DNA of 64,000 nt from assembly GCF_009728465.1 (NCBI RefSeq), contig NZ_WOCD01000003.1, positions 1 to 64,000 of the forward strand. Reading direction: 5' to 3'. The stretch comes from Psychrosphaera haliotis. GTDB lineage: Bacteria > Pseudomonadota > Gammaproteobacteria > Enterobacterales > Alteromonadaceae. The notes below the pieces were generated by a model that made no database searches, was not told where the DNA came from, and saw only the letters and a program-made list of their open reading frames with translations. Positions 36,959-50,200 of this stretch are shown here, one piece after another. Within the stretch, counting starts at the first letter, position 1; each line of letters begins with the position of its first letter. Made by a program: the position numbers and the translations under genes.

Positions 36959-38350
36959 ATGGCCTCTAATTATCTATATATATTCGACAACGACTTACGG
37001 ACGAGCTATTTACCTGTCCTCTCTCAATTTATAAAAGAAATCAACGATAGCGGGCATGGAGAACTTCAATGCGCCTACCTTTTTGATCCAGAAGATTTAA
37101 AACCCAAGAATTTTCAGTCTGCGTTAATCAGTCCTGCTAAATTAAAACTAATTTGTGAATCTCTAAAAGAGCTAGGACAAGTCTTAGCCAACAAAGGTAT
37201 TTTATTAGACATTTGCATTGGTAACAAAAGTGCTAACCTTGGTAACCTAATTAAAAAATATAATGTCACTTGCTTAGGCTACTCTTCGCCAGCAGGCAGT
37301 TACGAAAGTGAATTATACCGTAACGCCGAAATTGAAGGCTTAACGGTTCACAACGACTTCCAAACGTCGTTATTCGACAAAGCTACATTGCCATTTGCAA
37401 TAAATGACTTACCAGCAACCTTCACTCGATTTCGAAAAGTTGTTGAAGCTTTACCTCTCGATGAGTTATTTACTCACTATCAAAAGCTACCGGAGTTATC
37501 TCACAAAACTAACTGCGCCATGCAATTACTGGCCAAATTCGAAGCCTCTAATTTATCCCTGAACAAAACGCCTGCTATTAGCTATGCTTTAGACACAGCA
37601 AACAAGCTTAAGATCGAATTTAGTGGTGGTGAAGGTTTAGCTGTGCACCATATGAACAATTACTTTTCTCTCACTTCGCCCAGTGTATATAAAACAACGA
37701 GAAACTTTTTAGACAATTGGACAGCATCAACCAAGTTCAGTGTTGCTTTGTGTTTAGGCAACATATCTCCTAAACAAATTTGGCGAGAGATTGTAAAGTA
37801 CGAGTTAAAAAACGGCGGCAATGAGTCTACATACTGGATTAAGTTTGAGTTATTGTGGCGTGAGTATTTTCATTGGTATGCCGCAAAATACAATGAAAAA
37901 CTATTCCACTTTTCAGGGATCACACAACAAAAACCCCTATCAAGCTTTTATCCAGAACGGTTTCGCAAATGGATTGACGGTGCAACACCCTCTCACTTTA
38001 TAAACGCTATAATGAATCAATTAAAAACAACGGGTTATATAAGTAACCGGGCGAGGCAACTAACCGCAAGCTACTTTGTAAATGAGCTAAACATAGATTG
38101 GCGTTATGGAGCCGCTTATTTCCAGTCACAATTAATTGACCATGACGTTGCTTCTAATTGGGGAAACTGGCAATACTTAGCGGGTGTAGGCTGCGATCCT
38201 AGAGGTAAGCGTAAATTTAATATTGAGAAGCAGCAAAATTTATACGACCCAAACATGTCCTATATTAATAAATGGATTTCTAGCGCTACAACGTTGCCAT
38301 TAGACAGTGTTGACTATGTTGATTGGCCAATAGTTAACGAGGAGCCTTAA
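36959..38350 (+). CDS. Cryptochrome DASH
   Basis: FAD blue-light protein of the DASH branch of the photolyase family, which repairs CPDs mainly in single-stranded DNA or acts as a sensor. The 463-residue protein has the N-terminal antenna domain and the FAD-binding core: YFSLTSPSVYKTTRN, then STYWIKFELLWREYFHWY and the C-terminal NRARQLTASYFVNELNIDWR and SNWGNWQYLAGVGCDPRG blocks with FNI..Q...YDP. The length is as expected. It lies two bases before the Fe-S photolyase-like gene, so the two form an operon. Confidence 0.93.
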   Translation: MASNYLYIFDNDLRTSYLPVLSQFIKEINDSGHGELQCAYLFDPEDLKPKNFQSALISPAKLKLICESLKELGQVLANKGILLDICIGNKSANLGNLIKKYNVTCLGYSSPAGSYESELYRNAEIEGLTVHNDFQTSLFDKATLPFAINDLPATFTRFRKVVEALPLDELFTHYQKLPELSHKTNCAMQLLAKFEASNLSLNKTPAISYALDTANKLKIEFSGGEGLAVHHMNNYFSLTSPSVYKTTRNFLDNWTASTKFSVALCLGNISPKQIWREIVKYELKNGGNESTYWIKFELLWREYFHWYAAKYNEKLFHFSGITQQKPLSSFYPERFRKWIDGATPSHFINAIMNQLKTTGYISNRARQLTASYFVNELNIDWRYGAAYFQSQLIDHDVASNWGNWQYLAGVGCDPRGKRKFNIEKQQNLYDPNMSYINKWISSATTLPLDSVDYVDWPIVNEEP

Positions 38351-38352
38351 AC

Positions 38353-39921
38353 GTGACGTCATATTCAAAGCTACGGTTAGTTTTAGGCGATCAGCTGAAC
38401 GCGAATCACAGTTGGTATAAAACTAAAAATGAAAGCACACTTTATTTAATTGCAGAGCTTCACCAAGAGCAAAGCTATGTTAACCATCATATCCAGAAAA
38501 CGCAGGCGTTTTTTAAAAGTATGGAGTGTTTTGGCCAAGCTCTAGAAAAATCAGGTCATCGGGTATTGCATCTAACGTTAGATGATACTGTTGGCTATAC
38601 CTTAGTGGAACTAATTGAGCATTTAATTTCGAAGCATAAAATAAGTAATTTCGAATATCAGCAGCCTGACGAATATAGACTTTCGGCTCAACTTGAAGTG
38701 CTCAATGAAGATAAAAACTTCAAAGTGACGGTTGATTCAACTGAGCATTTTTTTATCGAACATAAAAACATAAAACATAAAAAAATACTTTAAACCCGAT
38801 ACCGCTCATCGAATGGAAGCCTTTTACAGAAAACTTCGGGTTCAGTTTGGAATACTGCTTGATGACACCGGACAGCCTGAAGGAGGCAAGTGGAATTACG
38901 ACAGTGCCAATAGAAACAAAATGAAGCCGGAAGACATCAAAAAAGTCCCACAGCCGCTGCTTTTTTCAAATGACGTAACAGACATCAATAAACGAATAGA
39001 AAAGCACGGCGTAAAAACCATAGGTGTTGGAACAGATCAACTGCTTTGGCCTACCTCAAGGTCACAAGCTAAAGAACTTTTACAATTTTTTCTAGAACAT
39101 TGCCTAACTAATTTTGGTTATTTCCAGGACTCTATGACACATGAAAGTAACAAAGCTAAATCTTCGCTTGGAGCCTTTATCATTCTCGAGTATCGTTTGC
39201 ATTAAACGCAAAAATGATTTCACCGGCATATGTTATTGACCAAGCAATAAAAACTTACCGTAATCATACCGACATATCCATTGAACAAATAGAAGGTTTT
39301 GTCCGTCAAATATTAGGCTGGCGTGAGTTTGTTCGCGGAATATATTGGATAAATATGCCTAGCTATAAAACTCAAAATCAACTCAACGCCAAAGGTACGC
39401 TACCAGATTATTTTTGGACAGGTGAAACCAAAATGAATTGCATGCACCATGCAATAACACAAAGCCTTAATTACGCTTATGCCCATCATATACAGCGTTT
39501 AATGGTTACAGGTAACTTTACCTTGCTTACCGGTATAAACCCTGATGAAGTAGATGACTGGTACTTAGGTATTTATATTGATGCTATTGAGTGGGTGGAG
39601 TTACCTAACACAAGAGGCATGAGTCAGTTTGCCGACGGTGGTTTACTAGCCTCCAAAGCCTATGCGTCAAGCGGCAATTACATAAACAAAATGAGTGATT
39701 ATTGTAAGTCTTGCCACTACGACGTTAAAGAAAAGGTAGGTGACACGTCTTGCCCATATAACAGTTTATATTGGGGCTTTATGAACAAACATGAAGACAA
39801 ATTTGGCAACAACCCAAGACAAGCTATGGTTTACAAAAATTGGCATAAAAAAGGTGAAGACGAACAACAAGCAATATTGAAACGTTACAACTGGTTGCTT
39901 AACAACTTAAACAAATTATAA
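38353..39921 (+). CDS. Fe-S photolyase/cryptochrome family protein (PhrB-like), two frameshifts
   Basis: Prokaryotic (6-4) photolyase/DPRP (PF04244) family protein carrying an Fe-S cluster and FAD. The N-terminus (KLRLVLGDQLNANHSWY) and C-terminus match the family. The four cluster cysteines appear to be in MNCMHH, YCKSCHYD (two) and SCPYNSLYW, as in Agrobacterium PhrB. The gene is split at 38793 (one extra A in an A7 run) and at 39205 (one missing T; AFYHSRVSFALNAKM is restored). Repaired length is about 522 residues. The start is a GTG at 38353 after cry-DASH. A terminator follows at 39978-40005. DNA lesion specificity, (6-4) repair or sensing, is inferred from the family. Confidence 0.88.
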
Positions 39922-39977
39922 AACGATTGGTTAGTTGGTTAGTTTAGATCTAACTCTTTTAAAATTTCACGCCCAAC

Positions 39978-40005
39978 AAAAAAGGGCTAAAAAGCCCTTT
40001 TCTTT
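39978..40005. terminator. Terminator after the photolyase operon
   Basis: AAAGGGCT-AAAA-AGCCCTTT followed by TCTTTATT on the plus strand. It is symmetrical, so the convergent small secreted-protein gene may also use it. Confidence 0.82.
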
Positions 40006-40032
40006 ATTCAGATATTAACGCCAATAAATAGA

Positions 40033-40430
40033 TTATTTGACTGTCGCTAATAACGTATCGTCTAAACCTTCATTTACGATTCCGATAACCGCATTACAAT
40101 GCTCTAGCGTAAACTCGCCGTCGGCAATTTGTTTATCAAGCTTGTTACGACGATCAGATACTGTATTTTGGATAGCCTTTTTATCATCTTTATCGATGTT
40201 TAGTTTGGCTACTTTAGCGTCTAGCTTCGCGAAATAAGGATATAAAGTACCTTCCGCTTTGTAGGCTTCTGCTCGTGTACTTGGGTGGAAATCTTCACAA
40301 GCATTTAAATTCATTAAATAAAATTTAAATATGTAGAAACCGTAATTAATTTATAGCTTTGGTTTTCTGTCTCTTTTGCATTTGCGCCAAATGCCAAAAT
40401 TGCTAATGCGCCTATTAATATCTTTTTCAT
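40033..40430 (-). CDS. Small secreted protein of unknown function, one frameshift
   Basis: As read, the frame opens only at 40314 (93 residues), but an upstream ATG at 40430 gives a signal peptide (KKILIGALAILAFGANA). One missing T near 40328 separates the two. Repaired, it is a 132-residue exported protein (mature about 114) with one or two Cys (NACEDF and LEHCNA) and a Lys/Asp-rich helical middle (DAKVAKLNIDKDDKKAIQ). I do not recognise the family; the two Cys could form a periplasmic disulfide. It lies between the photolyase terminator and the isocitrate dehydrogenase terminator. Confidence 0.65.
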
Positions 40431-40530
40431 TCTATGCTCAACTTCATTTTTATTATTGTTCGACTTTAATAACAAATGGTTATTAATTCAATCTAAGAAA
40501 GAGTTTTAATTACGTTTTTTTTATATTTAC

Positions 40531-40560
40531 AAAAAAGGCCACAAATAGTGGCCTTTTTTT
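40531..40560 (-). terminator. Terminator after isocitrate dehydrogenase
   Basis: AAAAAAGGCCAC-AAATA-GTGGCCTTTTTTT forms a long symmetrical hairpin with U tails on both strands. It lies 14 bases after the isocitrate dehydrogenase stop on the minus strand. Confidence 0.88.
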
Positions 40561-40573
40561 CTACACACAAATC

Positions 40574-42796
<2,223 letters not shown>

Positions 42797-42934
42797 TTAG
42801 ATTCCCTACATTTGCAGTGAGTTTGTCGTCCGAATAAGTATAGCGGACGATTATCTGAATATAAGTCTGAATTTTGGTTGTGCATACTATAAAATACCGG
42901 TACTTAAAGAAAGACCTTTATCTATAATAGCGCT

Positions 42935-43690
42935 ATGAAAACTGTAAAAAATAATGCCCAACGTCAAAATGTGGGCAAAAACACAAATAATCAACGATTT
43001 GGTAAAAATAAATCGTCTAATTCTCGATCAGACAAATCCAGTTTTAGTGACAAGAGGACTTCGGGTGGTACCTACTCGTCTAATGCTAAAGCACGCCGAG
43101 GAAAACCTTCGAGTCAAAATAAGGCATCCGATCAACCTAAAGAGAATAGTAAAGTTGTTTTGTTTAACAAACCTTTTCAAGTATTAACACAATTTACTGA
43201 TCAGGATGGTCGAGCAACATTAAAAGACTACATAGATATACAAGGTGTTTATGCAGCGGGACGGCTCGATAGAGACAGTGAAGGATTGTTAGTTTTAACT
43301 AATGATGGGGCTTTGCAAAATAAAATAGCGAGTCCAAAACACAAAACCACTAAGTGTTACTGGGTTCAGGTTGAAGGCGCTCCTACAGAAGAACAACTTC
43401 AACCATTAAGAGACGGTGTTGAACTAAAAGACGGTTTAACAAAACCAGCAAAAGTACAAAAAATAGCACAACCTGAATTAGTATGGTCAAGAGTTCCACC
43501 CATTAGAGAAAGAGCAAATATTCCTACAACCTGGTTAGAGATTACTATTTCTGAAGGTAAAAATAGACAGGTACGACGAATGACAGCCCACATAGGTTTC
43601 CCTACCTTAAGATTAATTAGATATAGGGTTGGAAACTGGACGCTGGATGGTATCGATGTTGGAACCTATAAAGTCATCGAAAAACCTTAA
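42935..43690 (+). CDS. rluE: 23S rRNA pseudouridine synthase RluE
   Basis: Makes pseudouridine 2457 in 23S rRNA. A 251-residue RsuA/RluB/E/F-type protein with no S4 domain, which fits RluE. The first about 70 residues are a low-complexity basic, Asn/Ser/Lys-rich extension. The catalytic core has [31 protein letters not shown] with the catalytic Asp, and [24 protein letters not shown]. It is divergent from the isocitrate dehydrogenase gene. Confidence 0.92.
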   Translation: MKTVKNNAQRQNVGKNTNNQRFGKNKSSNSRSDKSSFSDKRTSGGTYSSNAKARRGKPSSQNKASDQPKENSKVVLFNKPFQVLTQFTDQDGRATLKDYIDIQGVYAAGRLDRDSEGLLVLTNDGALQNKIASPKHKTTKCYWVQVEGAPTEEQLQPLRDGVELKDGLTKPAKVQKIAQPELVWSRVPPIRERANIPTTWLEITISEGKNRQVRRMTAHIGFPTLRLIRYRVGNWTLDGIDVGTYKVIEKP

Positions 43691-43777
43691 AAAGGGCCAT
43701 TTCGAACTTACTTATTAATAGCGGTTTATGTTAGAATCCGCGCAAATTTTAACTGTCTGGAATAATTTACTGCACCT

Positions 43778-44905
43778 ATGTCTGAGATTTCATCTGAAAC
43801 GCTAAGCTTAAATGCAACAAAAAAAGTTATCGTTGGTATGTCCGGCGGTGTTGACTCATCTGTTTCTGCCTATCTATTGCAACAGCAAGGGTACCAGGTG
43901 GAAGGTCTTTTCATGAAAAATTGGGAAGAAGATGACGATGATGAGTATTGCTCAGCGGCCGAAGATCTAAAAGACGCGCAAGACGTGTGCGACAAATTAG
44001 GTATTGAACTTCATACGGTTAATTTTGCCTCTGAATACTGGGACAATGTTTTTGAACACTTTTTAGAAGAATACAAAGCAGGCCGCACCCCTAATCCAGA
44101 CATCATGTGCAACAAAGAAATTAAGTTTAAAGCCTTTCTTCAATTTTCTGCAGAGATCCTTAGCGCTGACTATATTGCAACTGGCCACTATGTTCGCAGA
44201 ACTGCTGACGACAACAATACCCAAATGTTACGTGGTCTTGACGACAATAAAGATCAAAGTTACTTCTTATACGCTATTGGCGAAAAACAAATAGCGCAAA
44301 CTTTATTCCCTGTTGGCGAATTAGAGAAGCCGGAAGTAAGGCGCATTGCTGAAGAACAAGGTTTAGTAACCGCTGATAAAAAAGACTCAACGGGCATCTG
44401 TTTCATTGGTGAACGTAAGTTTAAAGACTTTTTACAAAAGTTTTTACCCGCTCAGCCAGGTGATATTGAAACGCCAGAAGGCGAAGTTATTGGTCAACAT
44501 GAAGGTTTGATGTATCACACATTGGGCCAACGTAAAGGCCTTTTAATTGGTGGTTTAAAAGAGTTTAAAGATCAACCTTGGTTTGTTGTTGATAAAGACG
44601 TTAAGCGCAATGTATTAATTGTTGGTCAAGGTAAAAACCACCCTCTTCTGTTTTCTGATGGTCTTGTGGCAAACCAATTAAATTGGGTAGATGGCAAAGG
44701 CCCTCAAAACGCTATGCGCTTAACCGTGAAAACACGCTATCGCCAAGAAGATATACCATGCGCTGTGACGCCAGACTTGGAAAAAGGAACAATAAAAGTC
44801 CTGTTTGATACCCCTCAAAGAGCCGTAACACCTGGACAATCTGCTGTCTTTTATGACGGCGATGTATGTTTAGGCGGCGGTATTATTGAGCAGTACTTAA
44901 GATAA
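43778..44905 (+). CDS. mnmA: tRNA 2-thiouridylase MnmA
   Basis: Adds sulfur to U34 of Lys, Glu and Gln tRNAs using ATP and persulfide from IscS/TusE. The 375-residue protein has the PP-loop [15 protein letters not shown] and the two catalytic Cys in [10 protein letters not shown] and [10 protein letters not shown]. The C-terminal beta domain follows. It begins the conserved mnmA-hflD-purB unit; hflD starts one base after its stop. Confidence 0.96.
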   Translation: MSEISSETLSLNATKKVIVGMSGGVDSSVSAYLLQQQGYQVEGLFMKNWEEDDDDEYCSAAEDLKDAQDVCDKLGIELHTVNFASEYWDNVFEHFLEEYKAGRTPNPDIMCNKEIKFKAFLQFSAEILSADYIATGHYVRRTADDNNTQMLRGLDDNKDQSYFLYAIGEKQIAQTLFPVGELEKPEVRRIAEEQGLVTADKKDSTGICFIGERKFKDFLQKFLPAQPGDIETPEGEVIGQHEGLMYHTLGQRKGLLIGGLKEFKDQPWFVVDKDVKRNVLIVGQGKNHPLLFSDGLVANQLNWVDGKGPQNAMRLTVKTRYRQEDIPCAVTPDLEKGTIKVLFDTPQRAVTPGQSAVFYDGDVCLGGGIIEQYLR

Positions 44906-44906
44906 T

Positions 44907-45542
44907 ATGAGCGAACAAATGCGTAACCAAACAATAGCAATGGCTGCGCTTTGTGAAGCAGCCCTGCTCATTCAGCAAGTATCTAAAGGTCAGGCTTTTG
45001 ATAGCCAGGCATTAGCGACGTTAGTTGGCGGTATTATGAATACCGCCCCTGAAAATGTTGACCAAGTCTATCCAAACCTAGCGTCTTTAAAACAAGGCAG
45101 CTACTTACTTGTTCACCAACTAAGCGGCCAAGCAACGAGTAAAGATGTAGAAGTGACTCGTTATTTGGCTGGCATGATGTCTCTATCAAAAAAGCTTCTT
45201 AATAATCAAACTGCTTTAACGGGCTTATCAACATCTTTAAAAGAGGTTGAGCGTCGACTGGAACATTTTGACATTACAGACGCATCAATTATTGGTAACT
45301 TTGCTGATATCTACAGCAAAAACATCAGCCCTATTGGCCAGAAAATTAAAGTCATCGGCACCCCACAAAATTTAAAACAACCCATCATCCAAAACCAAGT
45401 CAGAGCATTATTACTAGCAGGCGTTAGAGCCGCTGTGTTATGGCGTCAAATGGGTGGTAAAAGACGACAATTTATTTTTAGTCGCAATAAAATATTAAAA
45501 AGCGCAATTTCATTTAACAACGAATTATCATCAATCAGTTAA
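44907..45542 (+). CDS. hflD: High-frequency lysogenization protein HflD
   Basis: A 211-residue helical, membrane-associated protein, HflD/YcfC family, which in E. coli controls CII of phage lambda and is found downstream of mnmA. Characteristic blocks are AALCEAALLIQQVSKG, the central VEVTRYLAGMMSLSKKLL and RAAVLWRQMGGKRRQFIFSR. It is between mnmA (1 base) and purB (9 bases). Confidence 0.93.
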   Translation: MSEQMRNQTIAMAALCEAALLIQQVSKGQAFDSQALATLVGGIMNTAPENVDQVYPNLASLKQGSYLLVHQLSGQATSKDVEVTRYLAGMMSLSKKLLNNQTALTGLSTSLKEVERRLEHFDITDASIIGNFADIYSKNISPIGQKIKVIGTPQNLKQPIIQNQVRALLLAGVRAAVLWRQMGGKRRQFIFSRNKILKSAISFNNELSSIS

Positions 45543-46922
<1,380 letters not shown>

Positions 46923-46937
46923 ACTAACATACTGAAA

Positions 46938-46971
46938 TGTTATTCATCGTATATTAATCCGATGAATAACA
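46938..46971 (+). repeat. Perfect 12-bp inverted repeat after purB
   Basis: TGTTATTCATCG and CGATGAATAACA flank a 10-base loop. It lies 15 bases after purB and 7 bases before the terminator. It lacks a U tract, so it is not a terminator on its own; an mRNA-stability hairpin or protein site is possible. Confidence 0.55.
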
Positions 46972-46977
46972 AATGAT

Positions 46978-47008
46978 AAAAGCCAGTCAAAAGACTGGCT
47001 TTGTTTTT
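46978..47008 (+). terminator. Terminator after purB
   Basis: AAAGCCAGTC-AAAA-GACTGGCTTT followed by GTTTTTAC. A strong canonical hairpin ending the mnmA-hflD-purB transcript, 23 bases before the roxA start. Confidence 0.87.
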
Positions 47009-47031
47009 ACTGAATAAGGCTAATTGTCATC

Positions 47032-48183
47032 ATGAATATTAATTGGACCAACGTTACACAAGCAGACTTTATTAACCATTATTGGCAACAAAAACCTGTC
47101 GTTTTAAAAAATGCTATTGCTGACTTTGCTGATCCAATTGACGCTAATGACTTAGCCGGTTTAGCAATGGAAGAAGTGGTTGAGTCTCGAATTGTTAAAC
47201 AAACTAATAACAAGTGGAACGTACAACACGGGCCATTTAAAGAGTTTGATGATTTACCTGAACAGGCTTGGTCCCTTTTAGTGCAAGGTGTAGACCGTTG
47301 GATACCAGAAATTTATAGCTTAAGAGAACTAGTTAGCTTCATACCTAAATGGAGCGTAGACGATGTGATGGTTTCTTACAGCGCCATAAATGGTGGTGTT
47401 GGTGCCCATCTAGATCAGTATGACGTTTTTATCATTCAAGGAAGTGGCTCACGACAATGGCAAGTAGGTTCAGTAGATAAAAGCTTGTCTCAAAAAGAAG
47501 TTGTGCAAGACTTGTTACAGGTCGATGACTTTAGCCCTATTATTGATGAAGTACTGGAACCGGGTGATATTTTATATATTCCACCTTTTGCTCCTCATTG
47601 CGGAGTGAGTTTAGAGCCAAGCCTGAGTTACTCAATTGGATTTCGTGCACCTAGTCAGACAGAGTTACTTACTTCTTTCGCCGATTTTATCTATGAAAAT
47701 GAACAGGGTAAAACTAGATTTGTTAATGAGAATATAAACGATTCAGAAAGCCATGCTGGCTCTACCATGCCCGACTCTACTGTAAATGATCTAAAAAACT
47801 TCATGTTAGAAACATTACAAAACAACCAATTTGAAAAGTTTTTACATCAATTCCTAACGGAGCCAACTAGGGAACTAGATATCCTTCCAAGTGAGCAGGA
47901 ATGGAGCGAAGAGCAACTTTCGCAACTACTTCAGTCGAGCAATATACGTATTAATAAAGTTCTAGCCTTAAAAACTTCTTACTTTATGGATGATCAAGGT
48001 CTGCATTTTTATTGCAATGGTACATATTTTAAACTGATTGATTCACAACAAGAATTTGTAAGTCTACTACACAGGTCTGAGTCTCTTGACAAATCTAATC
48101 TAAAAAGTTCCCTAACCCAATTAGAAAATATTTCACTTTTGACTACACTTATTAATACAGGTTATCTATTTATAGACGAGTAA
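47032..48183 (+). CDS. roxA: JmjC-domain ribosomal protein uL16 arginine 3-hydroxylase, RoxA-like
   Basis: 2OG/Fe(II) oxygenase of the YcfD/RoxA family, which hydroxylates Arg81 of ribosomal protein L16 in E. coli. The 383-residue protein has the jelly-roll triad HLDQYDVF for HxD and the distal His in PPFAPHCGVSL, with SGSRQWQVG between. The C-terminal wHTH-like domain follows. Position after purB and length support the call. The GNAT gene starts 2 bases after its stop. Confidence 0.9.
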   Translation: MNINWTNVTQADFINHYWQQKPVVLKNAIADFADPIDANDLAGLAMEEVVESRIVKQTNNKWNVQHGPFKEFDDLPEQAWSLLVQGVDRWIPEIYSLRELVSFIPKWSVDDVMVSYSAINGGVGAHLDQYDVFIIQGSGSRQWQVGSVDKSLSQKEVVQDLLQVDDFSPIIDEVLEPGDILYIPPFAPHCGVSLEPSLSYSIGFRAPSQTELLTSFADFIYENEQGKTRFVNENINDSESHAGSTMPDSTVNDLKNFMLETLQNNQFEKFLHQFLTEPTRELDILPSEQEWSEEQLSQLLQSSNIRINKVLALKTSYFMDDQGLHFYCNGTYFKLIDSQQEFVSLLHRSESLDKSNLKSSLTQLENISLLTTLINTGYLFIDE

Positions 48184-48185
48184 AA

Positions 48186-48641
48186 ATGAACTACAAAGCT
48201 GATAAAGTTTCGTGGAGGAAGTCATCAAAGGAAATTCGCGCCATTCGTGAACAAGTTTTTATTTACGAATATCAATTCCCACTAGAGTCAGAGTTTGACC
48301 ACCATGATACACATTGCCAGCACGTTTTAGTGCGAGATGAACAAGGTGTCGCTATAGCAACAGGTCGGCTCTGCGACGACGGTAAAATAAGTCGTGTAGC
48401 GGTATTAATGAAACACCGCAATATAAAAGTTCGAAGACAGGTGATTAAAGAGTTATTGCAGTTAGCTAAAACTAAGGGTCTCAAAAAAGTATACTTTGAC
48501 TCAAGACTAGATGAAGTAGATAAATATAAGGAACAAGGATTTGTTCCCACTGGCACTGTATACATGGATGCTGGCATTGCTAAGCAACCTTTGATGTGTG
48601 CGTTGGAATTATTTAAGATTGCCCCAACCGTACTTCACTAA
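48186..48641 (+). CDS. GNAT-family N-acetyltransferase
   Basis: A 151-residue single GNAT domain (IRAIREQVFIYEYQFP, GVAIATGRLCDDGKISRVAV, then VRRQVIKELLQLAKTKGLKKVYFDS). The arrangement resembles YjcF/ElaA-type acetyltransferases; substrate unknown. It is coupled to roxA (2-base gap), which might link it to ribosome or protein modification, an inference. The 248 bases after it (to 48889) hold no gene that I can see; a TATAAT at 48771-48776 is a possible -10 for the next gene. Confidence 0.82.
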   Translation: MNYKADKVSWRKSSKEIRAIREQVFIYEYQFPLESEFDHHDTHCQHVLVRDEQGVAIATGRLCDDGKISRVAVLMKHRNIKVRRQVIKELLQLAKTKGLKKVYFDSRLDEVDKYKEQGFVPTGTVYMDAGIAKQPLMCALELFKIAPTVLH

Positions 48642-48889
48642 AGCAAAAACCAATGCAATGATACTAGTATTCTGCAGTTGCTAGTTTTGTTTTCTTTTTC
48701 AATAGGCTCCGTCTCTACAAACTCTTAACTTTGCAATATTACTTTGCCCTGTTCCGTCCTAATCATGGGATATAATCTTTACAATAAAATGTGGTCTAAC
48801 CAGTAACCTCTAACGTCAACTAGATTGCTAATTAATACTTCTCTGATAAAGTCCGTGAAAATTATTTATACCCACACATGGAGTTACCG

Positions 48890-49933
48890 TTGACTGTATT
48901 TTCCCAGCCTGAATTTGATAACCATGAGCAAATTGTTTTTGCAAATGATGAAGCAACCGGATTAAGAGCAATAATTGCCGTTCACAATACAAACTGTGGT
49001 CCAGCAGTTGGTGGCTGTCGCTTTTGGAACTATGATAATGACGAAGATGCTCTTGTAGACGTATTAAGGTTATCCAAGGGAATGACTTACAAAAACGCTT
49101 TGGCAGGTTTAAATTTTGGTGGTGGTAAAGCCGTTATTATCGGTGATCCTAAGAAGTTAAAATCAGAAGCCTTATTTAGAGCTTTTGGTAAAAAACTTAA
49201 TAACCTAAACGGCACCTATTATTCAGCAGAAGACGTTAATATTACGACCACGGACATCATGCAAGCTTACCAAGAAACAGACTTTGTAGTGGGTTTAGAA
49301 GGAAAAAGTGGAAACCCTGCCCCTTTTACAGCTTACGGCACATACTTAGGTATAAAAGCAGCGGTTAAACATAAATTCAACCGTGAAAGTTTAGACGGCC
49401 TAACCTTCTCTATACAAGGCTTAGGATCTGTTGGTATGTACCTTTGCAAGAGGCTATTCGAAGAAAATGCCAAACTTATCGTTACCGACATTAATCAAGA
49501 GTCTGTGGAGAAAGCAGTTTCTGAATTTGGTGCGACTGCAGTTGGCCTAGATGAAATTTATGCCGTAGATGCAGATGTGTATGTCCCTTGTGCTTTAGGT
49601 GCTACTATAAACGACGACACTATTCCTCAATTAAAGGTTAAAGTTGTAGCGGGTTGTGCCAACAACCAACTGCAATTGCCTATTCATGGAGCGAAGCTGA
49701 AAGATCTCGGGATTTTGTATGCTCCAGACTACGCAATTAATGCTGGCGGAATTATAAATATCTTCTTTGAACAAGACGAAGATGGGTATTCTGCAAGCAA
49801 AGCCAATAAAAAAGTTGAAGAAATATACGATACCTTAACTGAAATTTTTGTTAGAGCAGATAAAGAGAACAAACCTACACACGAAGTTGCTGATATTCTT
49901 GCACAAGAAATCATCAAAAATGGTGGGAAATAG
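48890..49933 (+). CDS. Leucine (branched-chain amino acid) dehydrogenase
   Basis: NAD-dependent oxidative deaminase, Leu/Phe/Val dehydrogenase family. The 347-residue enzyme has the catalytic Lys region GMTYKNALAGLNFGGGKAVI and the Rossmann loop QGLGSVGMYLC, plus GCANNQLQ. I take TTG at 48890 as start because GGAG lies 6 bases before it; the ATG at 48878 is itself part of that site. A candidate -10 (TATAAT, 48771-48776) is 114 bases upstream. It is a single-gene unit. Confidence 0.9.
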   Translation: MTVFSQPEFDNHEQIVFANDEATGLRAIIAVHNTNCGPAVGGCRFWNYDNDEDALVDVLRLSKGMTYKNALAGLNFGGGKAVIIGDPKKLKSEALFRAFGKKLNNLNGTYYSAEDVNITTTDIMQAYQETDFVVGLEGKSGNPAPFTAYGTYLGIKAAVKHKFNRESLDGLTFSIQGLGSVGMYLCKRLFEENAKLIVTDINQESVEKAVSEFGATAVGLDEIYAVDADVYVPCALGATINDDTIPQLKVKVVAGCANNQLQLPIHGAKLKDLGILYAPDYAINAGGIINIFFEQDEDGYSASKANKKVEEIYDTLTEIFVRADKENKPTHEVADILAQEIIKNGGK

Positions 49934-49956
49934 TTTTTCTAATACCCAGCTAAAAT

Positions 49957-49992
49957 ATAATTAATGGCAGAAATAAATCTGTCATTAATTAT
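49957..49992. repeat. 15-bp inverted repeat after leucine dehydrogenase
   Basis: ATAATTAATGGCAGA and TCTGTCATTAATTAT pair at 14 of 15 positions around a 6-base loop. No T run follows, so its role as terminator is weak; it may be a regulatory site of the TonB receptor gene starting 208 bases later. The rest of 49934-50200 shows nothing else to me. Confidence 0.5.
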
Positions 49993-50200
49993 AAAAAGAC
50001 AAGCCTAAAACCTCTTCCTTACCGCCCATTTTTGTACACTTATCGCATACAGATAAAAAAAACAGCCACAAACGTATAGTTTTTAACCATTTCGTTCACT
50101 TTACATCTAGCAAAATTTCTTTTTTCGTTGTAGGTTTAATTTGCCTTTGAAACAAAAACAACTAACAAAGGTACAAAAGAACAACAAAAAGGGAACAAAC

